Assembly: GCA_910589415.1 (NCBI GenBank)
Contig: OU342630.1
Span: 45,726,012 to 45,790,011, forward strand
DNA: 64,000 nucleotides
Source of the DNA: Malachius bipustulatus
Taxonomy: Eukaryota > Arthropoda > Insecta > Coleoptera > Melyridae
Direction of reading: 5' to 3'
In this document: one piece after another, positions 32,481 through 44,639 of the stretch
How the letters are laid out: each line of letters opens with the position of its first letter
Numbering within the stretch: position 1 is the stretch's first letter
The notes under the pieces: model-generated
What the model was told of the DNA's origin: nothing
The model's database searches: none
Seen by the model: the letters and a program-made list of their open reading frames with translations, nothing else
Position numbers and translations under genes: made by a program

Positions 32481-35400
32481 GGTACAGCAATCACTGCTCT
32501 ACGCGGTTTCAGTACTTGTGCGACATGAACGATATCCGCCTCCGCCACCAAATTCTCTAACGGGTAAGAGGGCTTCATCCACAGGATGAAATCGTCTGGT
32601 TATGCCGTGGTTATGTCCTTGTTATGGTAAACTAGACTTACATCATTTACTATAACTGATTTCTAAATTTAAAAAGTTTTATTCAAGTATTCATAATAAA
32701 CGACATATAAAATTTAATACAAAATAAAATACAAATATTATACTTTTTTTAAATTATTTTGGTTAGGAGCCTTGTTAAAACATAAATTAAAAACATAATG
32801 GCATAAGTTGAAAACATATTGTTAAATGCGAGGTTAAATGTTAAACAAAAATTATAACATTCAAATTGAACCACCAACTTTTGAACGCTGGTGCATTTTT
32901 ACTTCACTTTTAATGTATTTAATTAACCTTATCAAGTCAATATATTTTATATTCTTAACGGTGTCAGGTGTCACAAATATGGTAAAAATAATGGCGATTT
33001 CTTATCATGAAACCCAATTACGTCTTTAAGGTTACAATTTAAGAAACATCCATAGCTTGGAAATACCCTGACGTACGTGGACACTGCAGATGCATGATCC
33101 ACATTTCAATTTGTATTTTTTATAATGTTGTATAACAGGTTGAAATTATCGTTAAATCAATAGGTCAAACTTAAATATTTATACATTTTTGACGAAAACA
33201 AATTCCATACCTACTTCATTTGATTATTCTTAAAAATTAAGTCGAATAGTATTATTTTATTAATAAAAATAATGTTTAGAACTCACGAAGAATACTTTAA
33301 AACCGCAGTATAGTTTTCTGGAAAAATAAAAACGCATCTGTAGCAATGAATTTTTTTTAATTCTAGGGTCAGGAGTATTTTGGCGATATACTCAATTTTG
33401 ATGAATAAAGTATTTCGAAAAATAGAAAATTCAACCAATAGGAAAAAAATTACATCTCTAACGAAACCTATTAGAAAGTATATTCCACATGCCCCGCGAG
33501 TATAAAATTTATATTGTACCAGGATACCAGACTTTTGGACCCGAAAAAGATTTACAGATTTTTTTTTTTTTTTTGAGTCCTGCTGTTTGAGCATCAGCAA
33601 GTTCAGCGCCTTGATCCAATTAAGAGAAATTCGACTGTGAGAAACGGAGAGACAAACAAAAGAGTGATTCTATGAGAGTTTTAGGTTTTCATTTCAAGAT
33701 TCAGAAACAAAAAAAGGAAACAGATTAATAAAAGAATTCAATAAAATTAAATCAAATAATGAAATGGCATAATTTACATAATTGAAATTTATAATCGCAA
33801 AAAAAATAGGAATGATTCCTTGTTGAAAAGTAAGCACGTTTTTGTTGCACGTTGAAATGAAAATACATTGGCCCTTTACTGTTGAGGTACGACCCCTTGA
33901 AATGGTGCCAAAAAAGTTTTTAATTTTTTTTCTTAAATTCGAAAATGAAGCAATCTGCTGATAAGAATACACTCTCAGTGGATAATTCCTTAATTTTCCC
34001 ATACTGTTTTAATGGGTAGAAAAGGCCACCCCTAGAACGTATTTACCACGGCGTTTCCTGAGTGACCCTTCGAATCCATGGGTGGTTCTATAATACTACA
34101 GTTCAATTGGGCCAAGAAATATCTTCATACCCTTGAAGCCATAGGAGACTTGGTTGATTATTTTCCCAGTTTCATGTTCTTGTATGACTACGTTGCCCGA
34201 TTTTACAGAAATAACGGAATTTTCCACAAATTAAAATGAACAAAATACAAATAAATATAATTATTAATACCTACTTGATGTATTATTTTTGTAAACTCTA
34301 GGAAATACATCAAGTCCTTAGTGCATTTCCTAATATTTTACACTGAACAGCAGAAACATGAACATAAGTAAAATTCTAAAAAAGCTACACCTCTACACAA
34401 ATAACCCCTACGCAGGATACAGGGTGCATACTGCATAAGTAAAATACCTACTAAACTAAAGTAGTGTCATATTAGCACCTTCACTGCAGGTTATTCCCTA
34501 CTAAATAGAGAACGTTTAGGTACTTGTACTTAAACTTAAACTTAAACTTAAAATTTATGAAACGGAAATAGTTTTAGAGTCCTTTGAACAACATCCAATC
34601 CTACAGGTACCTATACATGCTTGATTTGAAGAAAAAATTGTCGACCAGCAACTTTTTTTTTACTTTTCCCGAATTATGTATCGCAAATAGCAGTTATCAT
34701 AATATTATAATACAATAATAAAATTATAGAAATCTTCGCCAAAACGTGACATTTTGTAATGTTTGTTTGACAAGTAATGAAAATGTATGATTGGTGATTT
34801 TTACAGCGTCTGTAGCAACCACCAAACAGTTTGTATGGAGACATGCCTCATCGATCAATGAGACACGAGGCATAATTATCGCTGTAGTCAACTCACCGTG
34901 CTTAACTATCGATAGCTATAGTCACGAGGCATAATATTACATTATGAGTTGTGTAATCGCTTTAGTTTTCCGTAAAATTTAGATGTGAATAATTTTAAAC
35001 TTTTCGGTCCAAGATGTTCGGAGATAAGGGAGAATATTTTAATAATTCATATTTCAAAAACTGTGCGACAAAAAAATAATGAAATATTTCCTGAATCCCT
35101 TACATCATTCAGGAGTAGACAGCTGTTTGCATAATAATAGCGTACCTTTTTTCTTCCCTTAAAAGTAATTTCCAAATCTCTCTCTTTTATGAATACCCAA
35201 AAAAAGTGCACTGTAATAATATTCACAATCAGCAGATTGTGTGTATGTTTTTAAAGCTGCATTATTGCGTCTGTAATAAAGCAAAATGACCTTCTATTTT
35301 AAAATTCTGTCGCCAGTTCAATCTACAGTAAACTGAATTTTGATTGAATTGTTAAACAATATTATAATCGCAATAAAAAATAATGGTCGCAGTTTTAAAC

Positions 35401-36084
35401 TACTAATTCACAAATGACGTAGAATAATAATAATTAATAAGCATCTTCATGGGCGGAATGCATAACATAAAATCTATTGATAAGAGATAGAGTGGTTGCA
35501 ACTGATTTCTTAATAATTATTACATTTTTTAATATTATTGAATTTGACCTACAAGATGGTGCAAAGTGGATATTACGAAATGCAACAAATAAATAAAAAC
35601 ATAATATTGTTTTTTTTTTCCTTAAGTAGGGCATTTTCCGTTCATGACTTTACACCGAGGTTCACACGTTTCTGTCGTTTCTGTGAGTGAGCGTTTGAAG
35701 TTAGTAGCTATTTGCAGAAAAAATAGTTTTCAAAACATAACTTTCCGGTCAACATAGAAAAATTCAAAGGAATAATTTTAATTATTCATTATTCATTACA
35801 ATAACAAAAAAGTTTGTTTTCACAAAAAAAAAAATTGAAATTACTTAAGTAAGTCAATGAACGGAAAATTTGAAAATTATTTTCATCAAACTTTGAAAAA
35901 TTTAATTCTCGAAAATGTATTTTTTGAAACATCCTATATATAGGTACTTCAAAAAACATACAAAAAAACAAACTAGCGGTTGGTCATTATAATACTTTTA
36001 GAACGATATAGAAAATGTCAATAATAAGAAATAATGTAGAGCTTCAAATGTCCATAACAAAAAGTAAGTACAGAAAATTCATAC
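32481..36084. other. 3.6 kb without a recognisable gene
   Basis: AT-rich, probably intronic to the ZIP11-like gene. Contains a T run near 33560-33575 and a short acttaa repeat near 34530-34550. 34079-34237 is open on both strands (52 codons from an ATG at 34079 on plus) but unrecognised. Minus-strand frames at 33283-33600 and 33694-34002 are AT-rich and probably chance. Confidence 0.4.
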
Positions 36085-36316
36085 CTGGCACTTTCGAAGG
36101 TAGCAGCGGCTGAAGACCCAATGGCCCCGAAGGCGACGCCGACGGCTAGTCCCTCGGGAATGTTGTGCACAGTAATTGCGATGACTAACAGTAGGATCCT
36201 CTTCCACTGTCCATGCTGTATCTCCTCTATGGCGGAGACATCCTCGAAGCTCTGTGTATGAATCAACGACCCTTCACTTTCCAATCGTGCTACTTTACTT
36301 TGCTGCATTCTACCTA
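36085..36316 (-). CDS. SLC39A11: Exon of a ZIP11-type zinc transporter (SLC39A11)
   Basis: On the minus strand TTCTTAATATTGCAG precedes and AG|GTATGA follows a 232-bp segment, good acceptor and donor sites. The frame reads about 77 residues: a polar, Ser/Glu-rich loop, then a membrane helix [20 protein letters not shown] and [10 protein letters not shown]...ATFESAR. HNxPEG is the metal-binding signature of ZIP-family transmembrane helix 4, and VGVxFGAI..ATFESAR is typical of ZIP11, a zinc transporter of internal membranes. The next exon in the family should begin NLAIGIG; I did not find it at lower coordinates, nor any upstream exon at higher ones, so the flanking introns are long. The frame continues open past the donor into the intron. 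The family call is secure; the ZIP11 assignment is very likely. Confidence 0.85.
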
Positions 36317-37665
36317 CTGCAATATTAAGAAATAGTAATTAGTATACAGGACTAAAAATTTTTCATGGATTGGGTATGTAGTTAGGAATAAGGGAATTTT
36401 TATTGGACGGTTTTGGCCACAATTATCAGCAGCATCTCTAAAAATGTAAACAGTACTACAGTGAAAACCGGATATAACGACATTGAGGGGACCATCAATA
36501 TGCGGTCGTTATAGCCGATAGTCGTTATAGGCAATTAAATGCACTGATACCACATACCACATACCACATGATATTATGTATGTAAATTCAAAGGATTAAG
36601 AGGTTTAAATAAATAATACTTATATAAAGGCATCACAATTTTCAAATACATACATGTTTATCTACCAAAAATTTATTAATTTTTGAGGATACAGGTAGGT
36701 ATGTACAATTTTAATTTTTTATCATGTTCTGAGATACCTAAATCACCTCCATTGTCCGATCACGCAATAAAAAACCAAATAAAAACAGGCCTTCGCCCGA
36801 CGACGGGAAGCGTAAAATTTCCCATTTATTAAACGTCAGATTGATTTTTCAATTGAAATTCCTCTTTTGTCAAATAAGATTCCTTTTATATCAAATGATT
36901 TTCCAATATTCATGATACTGTCATTGAACGTAAATAGGAAAAGCAATTGACATAAAGTGAAACTGATTTGACATAAAAGGAAATTGATTGATAAATCAAT
37001 GACTACAATCGTTGATAGACAGATACAATTCGTCCAAAATAAGTTGGCCGTTTGAGGAGGGAGTATTTTGCCTTTTACCTGCAATATCTGGAAAACTTTT
37101 ACAAATTATTAACTGGACTACCTATACCTTGCTATAGCCACACCTGAAATCTGCAATGACCATACAGCACATTTCTAATACAACCCGTATTCAACAGTAT
37201 AATTCACAGAACCATAGAGGCCAAGTTATTCTGGTCCTATTGTAAATAAGAAAATCATTTGACAAATAAGGAAAAGCAATTGACAAAAGAGGAAAACCAA
37301 AAGCAAAAGACTGTAAGATTAAAAAAAAAAATTGACTGTTTTGATTTTTTGGAGGCGTAATTTTAAAGTTACTTCCTTTTGCTAAGCCCTTTGAGGGTCG
37401 TCGGGCCAAAAATCTGATATCACCATTCGATTTCCCGGCAAAAAAATTTAAAGGAACCTACCTATATAAAATTTTTAGTTTGGTTGATCCTTGAGTTGAT
37501 CTTATAAGTAAAATTTATTATGGGGTTTTCAAGCTTTTTGAACACCCGGTATACTTTTCTTTCACGCCATTTTCTAATTCAACAAATTTTCCAATGTCTA
37601 AATTATTAAGCCAATGTCTAAATTAAAAGGGACGTTTTAAAATACATACCTATAAGAATGCGTCT
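36317..37665. other. No gene; repeat scraps
   Basis: Probably intron of the ZIP11-like gene. At 36455-36540 ctacagtgaaaaccggatat followed by repeated gtcgttata strings resembles an end of a pogo/Tigger-like DNA transposon (tentative). At 36840-37320 a degenerate motif of the form ttttgtcaaatgattttcc recurs on both strands. aacacccggtata at 37540 repeats the terminus of the 37666-38505 element. Confidence 0.4.
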
Positions 37666-38505
37666 ATACCGGGTGTTGCATCGGCAGACCGTTCATATAG
37701 GAAATCCCATGCAAATTTTCCTAATATTATTTCCCCGATTCCTTTTAGAGCAAAATTCTGTCAGACTTCTTTGAAGGCCCTTTTTTAAAAGATTATTTGA
37801 ATAACGTTTTCTAAAATTTGTAAAAAAACACTGTCCTGATATTTTCGTCAATTAATAAACCACCAGCAATGCCAAGTTAATAATTAATTTTTGCTAAATC
37901 GATTCCATTGAAAAAAAATTTTCTACACTACAGAAGGAAAAGAAACTTTAATCATTGTAAAAAACAAATTAATAATATTAACACTATTAGTTTACATTTA
38001 CTGCTATTAGACAGTACCTAAACGGTCATAAAACTCCCTTCTTGGATTGTTGTTATTGTCAATTATTATTGTTAAAGCGGAAATTTGATCACTAGTCGCA
38101 GAAATAGCCGCACTTTTGAATGGCTCAGAAAATGCCAATCAGGATAATTCACGAAGAACATATCGGCTATTGTCCGAAAACTGCTTCCCATGTTGTGTAG
38201 AACTTTTTTCCAACGGAATCGTTTTGACAAAAATTAATAAATAATGTGACATTTGCTTGAGGAAAGTATCAGGAGAACATTTTTATTTTACAAATTTTAG
38301 AAAATGTTTTCAAAATATACCTATTTTAGTTCGCTGAATGAATTTTTATTTTTATTTTGCACGTGAGTCTATCAAACAATGGCCCTCAAATTGTGATACA
38401 ATTTTGCGCTAAAATGAATCGGGAACATACCTAATAGGTATTAAGGGGGTATTAAAATTTGGATGGGGTTTCCTACGGACGGTCTGCCGATACAACACCC
38501 GGTAT
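37666..38505. repeat. 840-bp element with long inverted arms
   Basis: ATACCGGGTGTTGCATCGGC at the left is matched by gccgatacaacacccggtat at the right. Arms of roughly 270-310 bp stay similar through gaccgt.../...acggtc and gattcc.../...ggaatcgtttt, around an unpaired centre near 37940-38195. No coding capacity. Confidence 0.8.
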
Positions 38506-39439
38506 GTACTTATACATATACACAAAAATCCGTATACAATTTCTTGTCATTGTTTGACTGCATGTGGAAAGTCAAGTATAGTCCAATAAAGTCTAAAAAG
38601 GTATACGTATCGATTAAGAATACACCTCCATTTGATAGTTCGATTTATTTTGTTTCATATACGTGGTTTTTATAGTAACCGTCCAGTTTGTCTAAACACT
38701 CCATCCCGCATAAATAAGTATACGTCAACATTGGTTTTGAATGAGAATTAAATGCACAACACAGAGGATAGAATGTCATTACGTGAATAAATTTTATATA
38801 GTTGTCAGTGGCTCTCAAACTGACGTAAGCGGTTCAATTCATATTTGAATGATTTCCTTCAATAATTTACGCTCGTTCACAACTTGACAATTAACTGTTT
38901 GACATTTTCTGGTGAAATTAAAAATATTAATTCGGACGGTTAGTGTAACGTCACATCTGACTTTTTACAGTTAATCCTACTATAGTAAAATTTATTTTTG
39001 TGTTTGGAATGTTTTTTTTTTTGCTTTGGAATGATAATCAATCGATAAAGTTATTTTTTAATCTTCAAGACTAATAAAACCTATTAAAAATAAAAACATA
39101 AAGCTCATCCAGTCACACGAATTCTTGCGTGACCTAACCAAAGTAAATTCTGATGTCATGTTTAATCTGGCGGTTGTTTGTGAGGATGCTGTTGTGCCTT
39201 TTCAAGGTTCAGCGACGCTAGTAATTGGCATGAGCGATCTCCATAATAAATTTACCCTTTTTTGCAAAGATATTTTTCTCTCTACTATGTTACTAAGTTG
39301 ACACTCGATTTTTTTAAAGTCCACTGTAATGGAACGACCAATATTGTAGCGGAAGATCATTGAGGAATTATCCTCGGTTTTCATATTATTTGTTTACATT
39401 CTCTAATAATTAAGCATCTGGTTCGTGACAGTTCTGGCT
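38506..39439. other. No confident gene; one 60-codon minus-strand frame
   Basis: AT-rich. A 60-codon minus-strand frame at 39202-39384 starts MKTEDNSSMIFRYNIGRS and is preceded by aataATG. It matches nothing I know and has no splice or promoter support, so I only note it. Confidence 0.3.
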
Positions 39440-39830
39440 GACATGATGGGAATGTGATATTACAGAATACAATAATATTCCCATGTAGTACTCGAAAGTG
39501 CGCGATCGAGCCTAGAGCCTACGCTACGCAACCTACAAGTTTTCGAGAATACACGTCCGGCATGTGTATAAGAGTGACGCTCTGACAGCAGGGACGGACA
39601 GTTTGATTAGAAGACAGTTGAGATTGGAAGATCACAGAGCAAGGATAAGAGTGAAGTGATTGTGACAAGTGAAGTGATAACAGAGAGTAAAGCATAGTTA
39701 TATTAATAGTGTCAGTGTGCGTAGATAAGACTAACGAACAACTTATCTAATACATATTATGTTACAATAAAACTACAAGTTAACAGGAACGCTCGTATCT
39801 CATGAATATGAGATACATAGACGAAGTGCC
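39440..39830 (+). repeat. Possible solo LTR
   Basis: The stretch has an LTR-like layout: gggaatgtgatattacagaa facing taatattccca near its start, a GC-richer block with gtgtataagagtgacgctct as a promoter-like string, many gaagtgat-type repeats, then aataaaac as a poly(A) signal, and gtatctcatgaatatgagatac as a hairpin at the end. I could not fix the TG...CA ends or a target duplication, so this is only a suggestion. Confidence 0.3.
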
Positions 39831-41305
39831 CATTTTTTTTTCACTAATTGTTAATTATAAGATCAAGCAGTGGAGCAATTTGTAAACAAACTTAGGGTAT
39901 TCAACTATTCAAGTACAAGAATACCCTCGATGAAACGATTCCAACTACTGTATAATCTCGCCTATAAGTCAAAAATTAATTTTTGCCCATTTAGTTTTAA
40001 CCAAATTCATCATTTAAAAATTAGTAACTTATACACCGCTATTAGGAGGAGCACCATCATGCTGAGCCGCATGTAATGCATCACTGTTAAGAGAAAATTA
40101 CTTAATAAAATTCAATTCTGTAAAAAACTGTATAGTGTTACCTACATTAAAAAAAAAAAAAATTGAATACTCCACTTTAAATCAGGTAGGTTAGGCAGGC
40201 CAAGGAAATAAATTTTGTAGGAACACCATTGTGTAGATCAAATTTTGTTTGACATTTTTCTAATTTATCCTTTTATGTATTTAAGTGAATATAAGCTGAA
40301 TAATGAAAAGTCACCCTGTATACATTTTTATAATATCCCCGAAATTACATAACAACAAAATTCAGTAGCGTTTTTATTTAGATATTACAAGGAGATAATA
40401 ATTACGTAATTTGTATCATTATTAAGTGATGTTAGAAGTCCTTAGTAGGTTACGGAGAGTCGAAGTAGACAGAAACAATGAATTATTCCCCTGAACTTGA
40501 CCAAAAATGACGGTCAAGTGTCAAGTAAGCTCTTTTGCATTCGTTTCATAACTAACGTACACGGGAACATTCTAACCTTGAAGACAACTTGATTATAGCT
40601 ATAAATAATCGTTTGTAAATTTTAGCTACTATCATGTCACACTTGTTTTTAATAATATTATAATAGGAAGATAAGAATTTTATTAATATTTTTAGCAGGC
40701 CAATACTCGGAAATGATTTGGCTTTCACTGGTTTATTCACGTTGCTTGGATTAGATAACTTTGACTAGCCAGCAACAATAAATTTAACTGAGATTTAGGT
40801 AGGCGTATAATCGTTTAGGCAAACGGTTGGGATGAAAATATTTGAACACAAATAACTTCTGACAAAAACTAAAAATACAGGTGTCCAAGAATAAAAAGGA
40901 ACAAACTTCTAAGGTAGAATATTTACCTGATTTAAAGAAAAACGTCTTAATGAGCTTATTCTCTAAATTGAGTATTAACGAAGTTACAAGATGTAATAAT
41001 GTTCCAAAAAAATTACATTATTTTGTATAAGTAACTCCAAAACTGCTGATTTTTTTATAAAATTTTTTGTGTAATTTTTCTATTAATTAATCTAATAAAA
41101 CAGCAATAATGACCTGTGTGTAACTTGAACCAGGGACGTACGGTAAATAGGGATTCAACTTAGGTACCAATTTGACGCCACTGGATAAAACTTAGTTTCG
41201 ATATAATTTTCAAAAATAGATACCTACTTTTTCGCTTCAAAAAGTACATAAGGTTTCTTACGTAAATTCTCAACAGTTTTGCGATTTATTATAACGAAAA
41301 AATGT
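39831..41305. other. No gene recognised
   Basis: AT-rich; a plus-strand 68-codon frame at 39870-40076 and a minus-strand 62-codon frame at 40552-40740 match nothing I know and look incidental. Confidence 0.4.
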
Positions 41306-42240
41306 TATACAGTGTGTAAAGTAAGTAACGCATAAATTCCTTTTGTCGATTAATATTTGTAGAATTAAAAAAAAAATCAGAAACAGGTCAATTTTTAAAT
41401 CGAATTTATGTTATATGGACATAACATTTTGATTTATACAGCTCAGTAATACATGGCTCAGTAACGACGACAATTTTACGATATATATATTTTTTTAAAT
41501 GGGACACTCCATATATTATTTTATTGCATTTTTAGATTGTCTAAGAAAATTCAGTAAGAATGGTTTTTACAGTTTCAGTTTAAATTGAGTAGGTTATGAG
41601 TTAAAAATAAGTGAAAATCTATATTCTCAATTTTGAAAGCATCAGTATATGTACGTCGGAAACGGCTCCAAATATCGCAAAACGGTTTACATGACCGTAT
41701 TTCAACTTCTCAAGTGTTCTCTTTCAATGTATACTTGAAATTTTTATACAGGGTGATGAAAATTATCAGATTTTCCATCACCCTGTATAAAAATTTCATC
41801 TACATCATAGGATAGCAGTGATAGCACATAAAAAGGTAAAATTGCAACATGTAAAGCCATTTTCCGAAATCTTGAGCAAGTTTTACTTGTACACTGCATT
41901 GAATTTGGGAAATTGGGATTTTGACTTGTTTATAACTCAATTTAAACTGCAACTTTAAACACCATTGTTATTACATTTTCTTAGACAATCTGAAAACGTA
42001 GATAATAATATTGGGTATCCCATTAAAAAAAATCCACAAATCAAAGTTGCGTTTTTTAAAATGGAATGCCCTTATGTTATTGAATTTTTGGATTGTAGGA
42101 GGACAAAAAAAGGATTTGTTACGGTTTTTACAGCTGGAGTATATTGAGTAGTTTATGAGATATAAACAAATGAAAATCGCCATTTTCAAAGTCCCAGGTA
42201 GTGTACAGCGAAAACGACTCAAGATACAGAAAACCGGCAA
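41306..42240. repeat. ACATGTAAGCCGTTTT-family palindrome plus an abutting half copy
   Basis: 41306-42035 carries atacagtgtgtaaagtaagt at its left, facing cores at 41660-41695 (aaatatcgcaaaacggttta) and 41850-41875, and the central pair tacagggtgatgaaaattat / tccatcaccctgtataaaaa. From about 42040 a second left half follows (ttataaattc-type arm, gaaaacgactcaagatacag) and is cut off at about 42240. Arms are more diverged than in the 24575 copy. Confidence 0.7.
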
Positions 42241-42262
42241 CAATTACATTGTAACATCACTA

Positions 42263-42470
42263 AAAGCCAGTATTATAAAGGCCCATTAAGCTAACGGGCA
42301 GATTTCTGATACCATTTTTAAAGCTAATATCGACGTCAAATAACTTTTATTAACATTTTTGTAATCTTTTTCGTACCAAGAATCGCTAAATTGCTATATT
42401 TTCCACCGACGGTCGTTATTTTTCCTAAAAACGGCCCCAGAAATATTAATCAGCCTTTATAATACTGGCA
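42263..42470. repeat. ~208-bp MITE with GCCAGTATTATAAAGGC termini
   Basis: GCCAGTATTATAAAGGC at the left is matched by gcctttataatactggc at the right, directly abutting the DIRS-like element. Its interior (gatttctgataccattttta) is similar to 53525-53600, so it is a family member. Confidence 0.7.
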
Positions 42471-42471
42471 G

Positions 42472-42633
42472 TAATTATACTTCGATGATCACGTCCTCAA
42501 TATCACCCTGTAGTGACGTTCACGAGCTCCAATAGTGCGTAATGTTTTCAGTTTTTTAAAATCCCCAGGTAGGTACCTATTACTCACCCGCACGTCCGGC
42601 CGTTATCTGCTGTAGATAGCTCATTATCGTTCT
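42472..42633 (+). repeat. Left inverted terminal repeat of the DIRS-like element
   Basis: Starts TAATTATACTTCGATGATCA and includes gacgttcacgagctccaata and cacccgcacgtccggccgtt; these read as reverse complements in 47473-47605. The outermost ~43 bases are complementary to the first part of the internal complementary region. Confidence 0.88.
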
Positions 42634-42832
42634 TACGCTCGATACGTGCGCTAGTGTTTAAGAGAGTGTTGCTGGAAAATTACTGTAAAATGCCGAAAGA
42701 ACTAAAAAGCAAAACACGAAGGAAGTTAGAAAAAATTAAGAAACATGGATAAACAGCTAAACCTTTCAAGTAAGTACAATAACTTAAAAGTTTTTATTTT
42801 TTTTCTTAATTGAGAGACATAAATACCCTTTC

Positions 42833-43487
42833 TGTCACTCTCTGTCAGTAAATCCTCTCTGTCAGGTTATCATGCTCACTGTAATAGGGGGATGATTAGA
42901 ACCTCACTTAATGTAATAGTTAAGTGCACTTAAAGGGTGGACAGCAGTCCTAACATGGACCGGTTAGGGACTAATACCCTTAATCGAGTTATGGGGATGA
43001 GAAAAGGTCAAAATAAGTATACTTATAGTGATGAAAAATACATAGTAATAATTCGAATAAAGTAATTCTCTCTGTCAGTAATCCTCTCTGTCAGGTTATC
43101 ATGCTCACTGTAATAGGTGTGGATGATTAGAACCTCACTTAATGTAATAGTTAAGTGCACTTAAAGGGTGGACAGCAGTCCTAACATGGACCGGTTAGGG
43201 ACTAATACCCTTAATCGAGTTATGGGGATGAGAAAAGGTCAAAATAAGTATACTTATAGTGATGAAAAATACATAAGTAGTCATAATTCGAATAAAGTAA
43301 TTCTCTCTGTCAGTAATCCTCTCTGTCAGGTTATCATGCTCACTGTAATAGGTGTGGATGATTAGAACCTCACTTAATGTAATAGTTAAGTGCACTTAAA
43401 TGGTGGACAGCCGTCCTAACATGGACCGATTAGGGACTAATACCCTTAATCGAGATATGGGGAGAAAAGGTCAAAATAACTATACTA
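42833..43487 (+). repeat. Three ~233-bp tandem repeats in the DIRS-like leader
   Basis: The string tctgtcagtaa recurs at 42841, 43071 and 43306 (spacings 230 and 235). Units share ggttatcatgctcactgtaa, gttaagtgcacttaaa and gggactaatacccttaatcg. Copies 1 and 2 are nearly identical; copy 3 is interrupted by a small hairpin element. Mirror open frames at 43168-43365 and 43195-43395 are artefacts. Confidence 0.9.
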
Positions 43488-43569
43488 TCGCCCGTATTCA
43501 CAAACGATAATTTCCTAAATAATTATTTTCGAGATATTACAGGACAGAAACGCTTTGTGAATACGGGCC
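43488..43569. repeat. 82-bp hairpin MITE inside the third tandem repeat
   Basis: TCGCCCGTATTCACAAACG and GGCCCGTATTCACAAAGCG (read inward from each end) are terminal inverted repeats with TA on both sides. The same termini occur at 47954-48104. Comparison with repeat copies 1 and 2 shows it is an insertion. Confidence 0.8.
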
Positions 43570-44639
43570 TAAGAGTGATGAAAAAATTCATAGTAATAAT
43601 CCGAATATATTAATAATCATATCAATAGTGATGACTTATAACAAAGAATCATATTAATAATGGTTACTAGTGCATAAAAGTACTAACAACACGACCGAAG
43701 CATTAATAGCTAATACAAAATTTAAGTACCTTGATCAACAGGCAGGTGACTCGTGTGATATCACTGATATCACTAGCGAAGAATAACAGCCAGATAGTGA
43801 ATCAGCTCACTCAGTGAGATCTTCGCTCACGCAACCCCCTGTAACGATGATTGAGGAACAAGGTGATTCTATCACAGCAATTTTGGACGAAAATCTAAAT
43901 CAAGTAGCTGAATCAGGGCCGAATACCTATTGCTGAAAAATTGTTGGACAGATGTCAGAATTATTTATCACCATAGCTCGACCGCGAAACTAGACAACAG
44001 CTAGTTAAAGAGTGGAATATTCCTGGGAACTGTCAAACTCTCAGGGAACCAAGACTCAATACGGAGGTGCAAACACTTTTGTCACAGGCCGAATTGAACT
44101 ATACAGCAATCCGATTGTTGTAATCGTTAAACATCAATCGTTCAGTAAGCATTATTAACGATACGTTTCTACAAAAACGTTATCAAATAACGGAAACATT
44201 GACTAGTGGACCACATCTGCAACAGTGGATGCTGGAAAGTGGAAAGATTCTGACATACATGCATCACACAGTATCTACGCACAGAAAATTCAAATTAAAT
44301 CATGATGTCAATGCCGCAGTTCAAAAAATATCAGTACAATAAAAGGCGGACACGTTGCTTTTTGTAATAACGAAAAGGGCGACCGAACAAGCTGAACCAG
44401 GAAAAAACCTAACAAGGGAAAGTTCCTATACAAAAATCATCCTCTGAATTTCAGTCTATTATAGAACTTAGGGAAATTGGAGCTATTGAGCTCCATTGTT
44501 ATAAAACCCAATGGGAATTATAGGTTCATAAAAATAAATAAATATCATATGGCTGTGGTAAAGCCCAAGTGTCAGAAGTTTTCAAGTAGCCACAATAAGG
44601 GCCTCTGACATAACTTAACGACTGCAGTGAAGCAGCCGG

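Larger units (their letters stand above)
42690..44430 (+). pseudogene. DIRS-like gag remnant
   Basis: An ATG at 42690 opens MPKELKSKTRRKLEKIKKHG then a TAA, a basic start like that of other DIRS-type first ORFs. After the tandem repeats, further pieces in shifting frames (about 43700-44420) include EWNIPGNC, LNTEVQTLLSQAELNYTAI and GPHLQQWMLESGKILTYMHH. Assignment rests on position and order ahead of a DIRS-type RT; the sequence itself is weakly diagnostic. Confidence 0.55.

Noticed and set aside
43168..43395. Opposed 65- and 66-codon ORFs
   Set aside because: They lie inside the tandem leader repeat of the DIRS-like element and are repeat artefacts.
27854..44120. Shared string acagcaatccgattgttg at 27853-27870 and 44103-44120, suggesting the hammerhead belongs to the DIRS-like family
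   Set aside because: About 18 bases only, with no extension on either side; a chance or trivial match cannot be excluded.
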